In this document: positions 54,277 through 64,000 of the stretch, piece by piece
Numbering within the stretch: position 1 is the first letter of the stretch
Layout: the number at the start of each line of letters is the position of its first letter
Assembly: GCA_029204225.1 (NCBI GenBank)
Contig: CM055097.1
Location: forward strand, 74,860,860 to 74,924,859
From: Diphasiastrum complanatum
Taxonomy: Eukaryota; Streptophyta; Lycopodiopsida; Lycopodiales; Lycopodiaceae
Reading direction: 5' to 3'
Length of the DNA stretch: 64,000 nt
Program-made: the position numbers and the translations under genes
The notes under the pieces: model-generated
Seen by the model: the letters and a program-made list of their open reading frames with translations, nothing else
Database searches by the model: none
What the model was told of the DNA's origin: nothing

Positions 54277-54777
54277 TGAGGTGCCTTTAAACAAAGAAAG
54301 CATGTAAATCCCAAAGGTGCCTTAAAAAACGAAGGCAGAGAAAAATGCAAAAAATCCGACAGTGTCTTTAAAATGAAGTTTGGTCACAGTGTCGCATTTA
54401 TCCCGAAGGCAGAGAAATGCGAAAAAATCTGACAGTGCCTTTAAAATGAAGTTTGGTCACAATGTCGCATTTTTTCCGAAGGTAGAGAAATGCGAAAAAA
54501 CCCAATAGTGTTCTTAAATCGACTTTTGGTCACAGTGTCGCGTTTTTCCTGAAAGTGCGAATGCGAAAACCCTGACAATGTCCTTAAAATGAAATCTAGT
54601 CGCAATGTCGCATTTTTTCCAAAGGTGCAAAAAATGTGAAAAAGGTGACAATGTTTTAAAAACGAAAAATGTTTTTAAGAAAAAAATGAAGTTCTTTAAA
54701 AATGCGAAGGTCCAAAAAATTGTGTCATCCTTCGTCTGTTTTCAGGATGCTCATTACTTGAACGATTTGTTAAGGCT
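54277..54777 (-). repeat. Partial second LTR copy of CoI
   Basis: Repeats 53600-54095 at high similarity in the same orientation, including the 80-95 bp internal units. It lacks both LTR ends. Upstream of the RNase H remnant in element sense, so it is the residue of the 5' LTR. Confidence 0.75.
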
Positions 54778-55267
54778 AAAACATTTATCATCCATAGTTT
54801 CAAAATTTTCATGAAAATCAAGATCTAGAGAGTGTTGATTGCATCTCCCATGCTATCTCAAGGAAATTTGGATCAAGAGAATTCATTATCATAATGTTTG
54901 AATTATTTCAAGTATTTTACGGAATTCAGTGCTCAAGCAAATTTAGTCAAATTCAAGTTGGATCCAAATTTGTTGCTAGATAGCTTGTTTGAAAGCTAAT
55001 TTTGTCTTGTTTTTGTAGCAATTTGTTTCAATCCATTTGGTAGAGCCAATCAAAAGTTATAAGCTTTTGAAGAGGGTTAGGTAGGGCACCTAGACCTATG
55101 TGGACACATTTGGTTTGATCATATATTGCTAGTTTGACCAAAAAATTCAAGAAGAGGCTTGCCAATGTCATCTATTTGAGATCTAGTCATCATTTTAAGG
55201 TCATAGCCACTTTCTTTCATACAATTGGCTTGTATTTGAGTGATTTGTAGATTCTTGGAGTGTTTCA

Positions 55268-55869
55268 TGTTGGAATTTAATCTAACTCCTACTCATCCCA
55301 ACAGCCCTCCTTCGTTCTCTAATTTTTACTCTCTCAAATGTAACCTGCAAAAAATAAACTGTTTTTAAAACAGCTTGCATTTTTGCACTGATTGTCGCTA
55401 CAGCCAAAAACCTGACACTGCAGTTTTACATAGATTTTTACACAGGCAAAAATTGCGGCACTTGCCCTACAAAAGCCGAAGGTGTTCTAGAGGTAAAGAC
55501 AGTGTCCTACAAATCCCGAAGGTGTCTTCCAAACGCCAAAGGTATCTTACAAATCCTGCAGGCTGCCCTCAAGTAAAGTCAAAGGCCAAAAGGCCAAAGG
55601 GTGTCGCATTTCCAGTCTACCAAAAATACATAGATTGTCGCTATCAAATTAGAAAGCCTTCACGCTCCATCAACGAACTGATTCACTGATCAGTTTTACA
55701 GCTGTTATCAATCTTGTAATTGTTAAGTTAAGCTAGTACAAGATTCTTTAGTTGATATGTATCTATACATGTAATTAAGCGAGGGCAAAAGAGGATGAGA
55801 GGATTATAATACGTCAAGTCAGATAGCATATAACACCTTTTATCAGTAGCTGACTCCTCAGAGTTGGTG

Positions 55870-55961
<92 letters not shown>

Positions 55962-55999
55962 AAGAAAACTATTTTAGAACCTTAGTAATTGTCTTGAAT
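55268..55999 (+). repeat. 5' LTR of CoE, truncated
   Basis: Starts TGTTGGAATTTAATCTAACT and follows the 3' copy through the (AG)n tract to GTCTTGAAT near 55999, where it breaks into gag. It includes the CCGAAGGTGTC-type short repeats at 55470-55560. Confidence 0.88.
55873..55957. repeat. (AG)n microsatellite within the CoE 5' LTR
   Basis: About 42 AG units, preceded by GGTGATC and followed by AAAGAAAGAAAACTATTTTA. Same LTR position as the tract at 59206. Confidence 0.97.
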
Positions 56000-56260
56000 G
56001 TCACGTCAACGAGTACCAAATCCGTGGCACTCTACTCAACCAAGCAGCAGTCCAAGAAGAAGAAAGGCTTCAAGGACAAGAAGACAAAGGCAGAACAGCC
56101 AGTAGTTTCGCAACCACAACAGCAACAGCATAGCCAATTATCGTCCAAGACCAAGCTATTTTGCAGGTACTGCAAAAGAACCAACCATGATATCAAGGAC
56201 TGTCGCGTCCTCAAGCTTAATGAAGCCAGGAATAAGATGCAGTAGCAGCAACAAGGCAAC
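56000..56260 (+). pseudogene. CoE gag C-terminus with zinc knuckle
   Basis: Lys-rich GFKDKKTKAEQ, a Gln-rich run, then CRYCKRTNHDIKDC, an intact C-x2-C-x4-H-x4-C knuckle, and NEARNKMQ before a stop. Joined to LTR sequence on its left by deletion. Confidence 0.83.
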
Positions 56261-56279
56261 TCTGACACAGTTAGAGATT

Positions 56280-56600
56280 CGCAAGAAGATGAGAAAGTGC
56301 TGATGGTACAAGATCAACCCAACAGAGATGCCCATCAATGGTATCTCGATTCAGGTGCCTCTCAGCACATGACGCCATGCAAGGACCTCTTCTCTACACT
56401 CACAACTACAGAATCGAAGTACATCTTCTTTGGTGACTCTAGTCACATCAAGTCGAAGGCCAAGGCTCTATTCGACTACAATTCTCTGATGGCATCACTA
56501 GACAGCTTAATGGTGTACTTTATGTACCCAAATTAACAAAGAACTTATTGTCTATTAGCAAGATCACTGATCAAGGCTATAGAGCTTTGTTTACTGCTAG
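56280..56600 (+). pseudogene. CoE protease
   Basis: HQWYLDSGASQHMTPCKDLF with the catalytic DSGA, then FFGDSSHIKSKAKA. A frameshift near 56480 is followed by LTKNLLSISKITDQGYRALF. Confidence 0.78.
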
Positions 56601-57800
56601 GCGATGTTTATTGCTGGACCCAGTAAGCTGTAAGAACATCTTTATTGACTACTCAACGTTGCATAAAGCATATTGCATCTATGATGTTGATTCAGGTCAG
56701 ACCTCAATCAGCCGTGATGTTGTCTTTCTTGAAGACAAGTATCACGATTTCAAGCAGAAGTAGCCAATGCAAGAGTATCCCACAACAGCTCCACCATCCA
56801 TCATTAGGCAATGACTGACGACTATTCAGACAAAGGAGTTTGTCCCAACAGCTTCGCTTACCATCGATGGGCCCAAACCCACAATTGTTCAGCCACAAGA
56901 TGCTACGATCCCAGTCATTCACCAAGGAGAATCATTCACTCAAGCACCTGCAGCTCGAAGATCTACAAAACAACGACAACAACCTAATTGTTTTGTCCCT
57001 CAGGCGTTCATCAGTCACGATGAACCTGCCACAGTTGCAAAAGCTTTGTCGATGCCCAATGCAGACAATTGGAAGGCTGTCATGGATGTTGAATATCAGC
57101 CTCTAATGAAGAACAAGGCCTGGAGTCTTGTCAATCTTCCTACTGGTGTAAAACCAATTGACTCCAAGTGGATCTTTAAGCTGAAGCTTAAGCCAAATGG
57201 ATCCATATCCAAATGGAAAGCTAGATTGGTGGTTAAAGGCTTTGAACAAGTATATGGGATAGACTACATTGAGATCTTTAGTCCAGTGGTAAAGCATCAG
57301 TCTATTCGTACCTTACTGGCTATAGCTACTGCAAAAGATCTGGACATTCACCAGATGGACGTCCAGACGACATTCCTACACGGATTTATACAAGAAGATA
57401 TATTCATCTATCAACCAGAAGGTTACATCCTTAAGGCAAGGAGCATCTGGAATGTAAATTGCATAAGGTTTTATATGGTCTTAACAAAGCTCCCAAGGCC
57501 TGGTATGACAGAATTAATCACTTCTTGTTGCAGCACAATTTTACTTCTTGCTCTGCAGATTGCAATGTATATCTCAAGCTTAAAGGGTCAAGCTATGTCA
57601 TAATAGCATTATACGTTGATGATTCTATAATTATCAGCAATTCAAATCAGTTATTACAGGAAACCAAATCTCTGCTTTCATCAGAGTTTGAGATGACTGA
57701 TTTAGGCCCAGTCCATTACCTTCTTGGTATCGAGATCAGCAGGGATCACGCATGCAAGCATAAGGATAACTATAAGCCAAGAATCCTACTTGACTAATGT
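56548..57800 (+). pseudogene. CoE integrase tail and reverse transcriptase, integrase core deleted
   Basis: GYRALFTARRCLLLDP passes directly to VSCKNIFIDYSTLHKAYCIY and SISRDVVFLEDKYHDF. Compared with Co2, about 850 bp (GAG-pre-integrase and the integrase core) is missing at about 56610. RT from 57046: NNKAWSLVN-like start, PIDSKWIFKLKLKPNGSISK, FSPVVKHQSIRTLL, MDVQTTFLHGFIQEDIFIY. A small deletion near 57440 shifts frame, then ALYVDDSIIIS with intact YVDD and FEMTDLGPVHYLLGIEI. Confidence 0.87.
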
Positions 57801-58603
57801 ACTTCATAGATATGGCATGAAGGACTACAAGCCCATACACACACCTATGGATCCAGGAGCTAAGTTGTCCAAAGACATATGTCCCAAAACTCAAGCAAAT
57901 CAACAGGAAATGTGTAGGTATCCTTATCAATCTTTTATAGGATCCATTATGTATTCTATGATCTGCACACGACCTGATCTAGCATATGCAGTAAGCACAT
58001 TGTCTCAGTACATGTCCAATCCAAGCCTACAGCACTGGAAAGCTCTGCAAAGAATACGGATGTACATTCAAGCTACAAAGCACTATGCGTTGAGCTATAA
58101 TGGTAATATAGAAGTTGCACTCACATTGACCACTTATTCAGATTCATATTGGGCAGGAGACGTGGATACCAAAAAATCCACATCATACTACATTTGTTTC
58201 CTCGCAGGAGGACCCATCTCATGGAACAACAGAAAGCAAAATTGTATTTCTCTGTCGTCCACAAAATTCGAATGTGTTGCAGCTACATCAGCAGCGAAGG
58301 AAATAATCTAGCTAAGAAGACTGCTGCAGGATCTGCACTTCCTTACATCAGTCCAACAATAGTCCCGTGCGACAATCAGAGCTGCATAGCTCTTTCTCTG
58401 AACTCACGAACTCATAATAGAACTAAGCATATAGAAGTTCAATTCCATTTTCTTAGAGAGAAAGTTCAGAGTAAAGATGTTGAACTAAATTACTGTCATA
58501 CAGACAGTATGTTGGCTGATATTTTGACAAAGCAATTGTCTAGAGATAAGCATTCTACTTTAGTAGGTATGTTAAGTCTCAATTGCAGATCAGATTCATA
58601 GCA
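57760..58603 (+). pseudogene. CoE connection and RNase H
   Basis: ITISQESYLTNVLHRYGM, HTPMDPGAKLSKDICPK, YPYQSFIGSIMYSMICTRPD, SDSYWAGDVDTKKSTSYYI, GGPISWNNRKQ, then a TAG near 58310 where a Trp codon is expected. After a frame change: CDNQSCIALSLNSRTHNRTK, HIEVQFHFLREKVQ, MLADILTKQLSRDKHS and a stop at 58599-58601. Confidence 0.86.
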
Positions 58604-58610
58604 GATAGCT

Positions 58611-58620
58611 TAAGGGGGAG
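58611..58620 (+). promoter_or_regulatory. Polypurine tract of CoE
   Basis: TAAGGGGGAG immediately before the 3' LTR. Confidence 0.85.
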
Positions 58621-59688
<1,068 letters not shown>

Positions 59689-59693
59689 TAGAG

Positions 59694-59705
59694 TGATATC
59701 AGTGC
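59694..59705 (+). promoter_or_regulatory. Degenerate primer binding site
   Basis: TGATATCAGTGC, two differences from TGGTATCAGAGC, between the CoE 3' LTR and the CoH gag. Confidence 0.55.
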
Positions 59706-59937
59706 CTTCTCCTACATTTCACACGTGCCAAAGATAGTTTGATCCAAACTTTTCCTATACTCCATCAATTGATGAGAGGTTAATCTAGTTTGAGAGAAAT
59801 TGGTAGAGTTAGTGAGATCCATCTCACATTTTGTTGCAAGATCTTGCATAGGAGTTGGGAGTACACCTTTCAATGATCCTATAGTGAGAGAGAAGCAACA
59901 TTTTATTGTCTAAATCACAAGGAGTCTTCACTATTAC

Positions 59938-60467
59938 ATGGCATCTATGGATTCCTTTCTATTGGAATCTAGTCGAAGACTATCTACCTCCAACTATTCT
60001 ATTTGGAAGGCTAGAATGGAGTCCATTTTGGTGCTCCAAGATGTGATGAAGATTGTGCTAGGACTTGAGGAGGAGCTCAAGAGCTGCAAGAGGTCCAAAA
60101 GTACATAAAGAGAGCTAAGATGATTCTACATATCGTAAAGATAAATGTTTCAAATGAATTGTTGTGTGATATTGGCTCATGTACCACATCCAAGGAGTCT
60201 TAGGACACATTGGAATCCATCTATGGTGGAAAGGTGAAAGCATACTTCACAAAGGACAAGCCAAGAGGAAGGGGCAAAGAGCAACATCAACATTTCATGA
60301 AGGACAAGTCAAAAGAGGAGAGTGATGAAGAGTCGTCACAAACATCAACAAGTTGCAAATCCAACAAGAAGTGCTTCCTTTGTGGTAAGAAGGGACGTTT
60401 TGCTTCTAATTGTTTCAAAAAGATAAATGATGATATGGTAGCAAGAGGAACTAGTTGTGGGAATTGA
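59938..60467 (+). pseudogene. Copia gag CoH, CoB-type, with large internal deletion
   Basis: MASMDSFLLESSRRLSTSNY then SIWKARMESILVLQDVMKIV closely follow the CoB gag N-terminus. A stop and frame change near 60105, then INVSNELLCDIGSC-like sequence and a jump to KAYFTKDKPRGRGKEQHQHF. The gag middle is deleted. The zinc knuckle reads CFLCGKKGRFASNC: the His is Arg. No protease or pol follows. Confidence 0.83.
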
Positions 60468-61227
60468 TGCTAATCCTTGTGGAAGTGTGGCCAAGAGGAG
60501 ACTGGATCATTTCAAGGAGGCAGCAAACCAAAGAAGACTCGTTTGCAAGTGAAGGAGAAGGATCACTACTGTAGACTAGTTTTGTTATTAACTAATAATA
60601 AAATTACACCTACATTGGTCACTATTGTTGTGGGTAGATAATTGCTTCCTCATTAATAGCAAAATTTGAGGTTGGACAAGATTTGCATGTGCTAAATTCA
60701 AAACTAATTAACATCACATTGGACATCACAATTAGAAGTACAAGTTTGGTTGTTAACGAAATCAACTTCCTTGAAGCTTCAAAAACAATGCCCTTCTATG
60801 GCTATTATTTGTAATTCAAGTTCTACCAAAATTTATTTGCTCCCTTGTTAAGTGAACCACTCCAAATCCAACTTAAGTAGTTATTTTTCAAAAACTTGGC
60901 ATTATGTTCCACAAGAGATTGATTGGCACTTTGTCTAAAGTTTTTCATAAAATTGCGAAAAGGTTGCTCATAGCTGATTGAACAACAAATCTTAGACATC
61001 AAAATTAGAAGCATTAACACGCTCACAATTGCAACAAACTAGTATCTTCATTTTCATTACATTTCCAATTTTATCTTTCTTCTAATTTTCATCTCCCCAT
61101 ATAAAACATTGAACTATGCCAACTCAATTGTAATTTTACAGAATTCAATACTTCTTATTAAAAACTTTCATACACGTGCTACATATTGGCTTGCTGCTTA
61201 TGTTTTTTAGTAAAATCTTCCATGCGT

Positions 61228-61343
61228 CATTGGCACGCTCTTCGAAATGGTATTTCAACACCCTCACTTTCATTGTCATCACACGTCTCATTGGCACGCT
61301 CTTCAAAATGGTATTTCAACACCCTCATTGTCATCACACATTG
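61228..61343. repeat. Tandem duplication, about 61 bp x 2
   Basis: CATTGGCACGCTCTTC starts copies at 61228 and 61289; both contain AATGGTATTTCAACACCCTC and end TTGTCATCACAC. The second copy lacks about 6 bp. Confidence 0.88.
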
Positions 61344-61534
61344 TAGCTCTCCAAAGAGCATATATGCTAATTTTTAGAAATAGATTGTTAAAAGTATTGT
61401 CATTCCAACAATTCAAACAAAATATGATTTCAACCTAGGCTTAAAAACATATATGTAGCAAGAGCGATGTGAAAACATAGCATTCTTCATCAAATAGAAA
61501 GTGTTCTCCAAATTACAAGCTCTGTCAATTGCAG

Positions 61535-61605
61535 CACGGTGCTTGGGTAGAGTGGTTGACTGTGACCGGCAAGTCGTAGACTCAAATCTAAGCCGCTACG
61601 TAATG
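61535..61605 (+). repeat. Possible tRNA-derived SINE head
   Basis: GGGTAGAGTGGTTGACTG resembles a pol III A box and GTAGACTCAAATCTAAGCC a B box (GGTTCGAATCC), about 30 bp apart as in tRNA-derived SINEs. No clean cloverleaf and no second copy in the window. Confidence 0.4.
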
Positions 61606-62949
61606 ACATCTTAGGAGCTTGCTCCTCACTTGGCGTTGCCCACATGATGTTGCCAGGCTATAAATGTTGTGTAAAAAGATAATAACTCTACTCAAAGTAT
61701 AATGGAATGCAACATCAAATTACAAAAAGCACAAAGTACCAATCTTAACATTGTTTGACTTAGCTCTTTAGGAAAGAACCCTCAAACACAATAATCAGAG
61801 GTACAATATCTTTAAAAATCATCTTAAAAAAAGAAAGTAAATAAATTCTAAATGTCGTACTTTTACTAACAATTCACTAACAATGATAGTAACTCTTCCT
61901 AGTTGATTGAAAAATCATCCTTTTCATAGTGTCCTCACCAAGCTTTACAATTTAAGAATACATCCTTAGTATTTAAAATCTCAAAACTATCATGTGGAGA
62001 TATCCAAACAAGTACACCAAAGAGATCATAACATGTATTCTACAAAATATAGTGATCTCAAAAATATTGCAAACTAGTCAACATGGTGATCAAGGAATTG
62101 AACCTCAACCAAGACTATGTCTTTCCTTCCAAGTCACCCACTTAAAAAAGATTGGTCAAATTAGATTTTCTACAACAAGAAAAAACTCCAATGCAAACTA
62201 GCTAGATATAATAAGAATTATAACACATGTTGCATTCATCGAAACTCACACCTAATATTTGATAGCCAAATTGCATCATTTGTCAAAGCTTATATAGGTT
62301 GCAACGAAAATAACAAGTGTTCACTTAAATAAAAATATAGCATTGAGTAGCAATTTAAATTGGATAGAAAATTGTTAACAAAATCACCCTATCACAAGCT
62401 CCACCATCATTGTTATAAGAACATCATGGAGCATTCAACATTTTGGTTAGACGACTCCAACTACCTAATGAGAAGTGTACATTTATACAAATTCAAATCA
62501 GTACAAGCAAATCTCCAAAATGCTATGGTTACAACCAAAATTAAAACTTAAATTACTATAACTAAACCCGATTCTTTTCAAGTGACAGAGTATACTCTAA
62601 TTACATATTCTTGACCTTATTCTAAGGAGCAAATTTTCAAAGCCATGACCCTAGATCTAAAACCAATTGCTTTACAACAAAATTTTTGGAAGTCTATACT
62701 CAAAAGTGGTACAACCCTTCACTAGCTTCATTGCATTTCACCCCTTTACAAGTGAAGCATAAATTTGGTGATACATATCGCAACTACTAGAAAAAAAATA
62801 CCTACCACATAAATTTGCTAGTTCCACACGAAAAATTTAAAAAGAACACTGTGGTATGCCATGAACACATAGACACAAATATTTCACATAAAAGTGCGTA
62901 ATTGTTTAAAATTAGATGCAAGGTGATTAGCTATTTTCAAAAGCCCTAA

Positions 62950-63012
62950 GATATGGCATAATGGTTAGCAAATTTTATTTTAGCTCGAGGATCAACCTCT
63001 GATTCAAAGTGA
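62950..63012 (+). repeat. Possible tRNA-derived SINE or tRNA relic
   Basis: TGGCATAATGGTTAGCA at 62954 closely matches a tRNA A box region. CTCTGATTCAAAGTGA near 62997 is a weak B box. No intact acceptor stem. Confidence 0.35.
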
Positions 63013-64000
63013 TTAATATTTGTGAGTTACACACGTAATGATTTTGTGAAATCAAATAGATTATTTAATTTGATTAATATTTCTACCAATGATGACAATG
63101 GTGCATCAAGCACATTGAGAGCCCAAGTACGCATGCAAGAAAAAGAATTTTAAACTTTTGGCTATATGAGTTGCATATTCAAGTGCATCTAAAGCACGTA
63201 CACGCATGCATGAAAAAAAATGGGCCATGCATTTTTTGCTACTTATGACTTAGCTTACATACTGAGGTGCATCCAAATTACTGTAACGTTCTTAGAAATG
63301 TGAAAACTTTTTGCACACATCCTTGACATCCACTTTTGCAAAAGCTCCCTTGCGAACTTGAAACACAGTATTGCGTTTTGCAAATAAATGCCAATTACCT
63401 ACTAGAATAGCATAGCAATGGTGCAAATAGCTCCACCACATTTAGGAAATAAAAACCAATTAGATGCAACTCATATTTAAGGCCTCAAACAAGAACTAGT
63501 GATCTTTCACCTTCCAAAACTTTAAATGCCCACAACCATTGCACATATTCTCCCGCATTGAGATTCAAAAGCCAAGATGTTGGTTTTCTTTTTCTAGGAG
63601 TGGAAACTAAATAGCTGGGCAAATATTTTACTACAAAAATCATGACCCCGACAAATTAGCATATTTACTTATTCATATTCAAACAAGTTCCCTACCATGA
63701 TTATTGTATTAAAAACCCCTCTATGACTAGTACCTCACACATGTGCATCATTCTAATACTTCCATTGATGAAATGGATTTATCTCCTTGCTCTCTCACTT
63801 TTCTACTGCCACATGCTACTAGTTGCTTCACCATATGCACAAGTGTCCAATATGTAGAATCAACCTCCATGTCACACTTATCTTCCTTGCCACAACGTTG
63901 GATGCTCTTTTACTTCACGCATTGTTGGTACAAGCCTACAATCATTCACAGGCTTCATGCTCGTTATCACACTACTCATTACCAACATCAATTGGCCTTC

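Larger units (their letters stand above)
60468..64000. other. Unassigned AT-rich DNA with possible retroposon relics
   Basis: No gene recognised on either strand. Contains the tandem repeat at 61228-61343 and two tRNA-like segments. Confidence 0.4.

Noticed and set aside
53542-54814. Repeated Lys/Phe/Cys-rich frames on both strands
   Set aside because: They are translations of the CoI LTR internal repeats; the protein repetition follows from DNA repeats.

Overview
The window looks like repeat-dense nuclear DNA from a land plant with a large genome. The evidence is plant-type Ty1/copia and Ty3/gypsy LTR retrotransposons (UBN2-type gags, a chromodomain gypsy, tRNA-Met-type primer sites), AT-rich intergenic DNA, long GT-AG introns, and one gene of a plant-restricted family (DUF4408/DUF761). 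I cannot name the species; a fern, a gymnosperm or a large-genome angiosperm would all fit. I see no bacterial operons, CRISPR arrays, rRNA genes or confident tRNA genes.

Host genes are sparse. At 8267-9034 (-) is an intronless DUF4408/DUF761-like membrane protein. At 22519-15743 (-) I assemble a three-exon gene whose exons (22390-22519, 20255-20382, 15743-16057) join in frame through canonical splice sites into a 190-residue protein. It tentatively resembles complex I assembly factor NDUFAF4. Its 4.2 kb second intron holds two broken gypsy fragments, a coding remnant and a (CT)n microsatellite.

Layout. 1-6566: a gypsy element split by a copia 3' end, a lone LTR with primer site, and a truncated copia pol. 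6567-15700: mostly unassigned DNA with the DUF761 gene, tandem repeats, a TIR element and a perfect 42-bp inverted repeat. 15743-22600: the three-exon gene. 24710-30340: a complete-ended young chromovirus with 359-bp LTRs differing at 7 sites and a broken interior. 30341-34710: TIR element, tandem repeat, unknown repeat. 34816-44240: a minus-strand copia (CoA) whose middle is replaced by a nest of two related copia fragments (CoB, CoC) facing each other. 44241-46720: unassigned repeats. 46721-54777: a minus gypsy RT broken by copia CoF, then fragments CoD and CoI. 55268-60467: copia CoE with (AG)n-bearing LTRs, followed directly by a gag of another copia family (CoH). 60468-64000: no recognised gene, possible tRNA-derived retroposons.

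No retroelement appears able to move by itself: every one has stops, frameshifts or lost domains. The longest uninterrupted frame is the 427-codon CoB gag-protease. I did not find a convincing new biological system. The most unusual structures are the perfect inverted repeat at 14340-14455, the permuted RNase H-LTR-gag order in CoC and CoE/CoH, and a 660-bp unknown repeat ending in (TG)n that occurs on both sides of the CoA nest.
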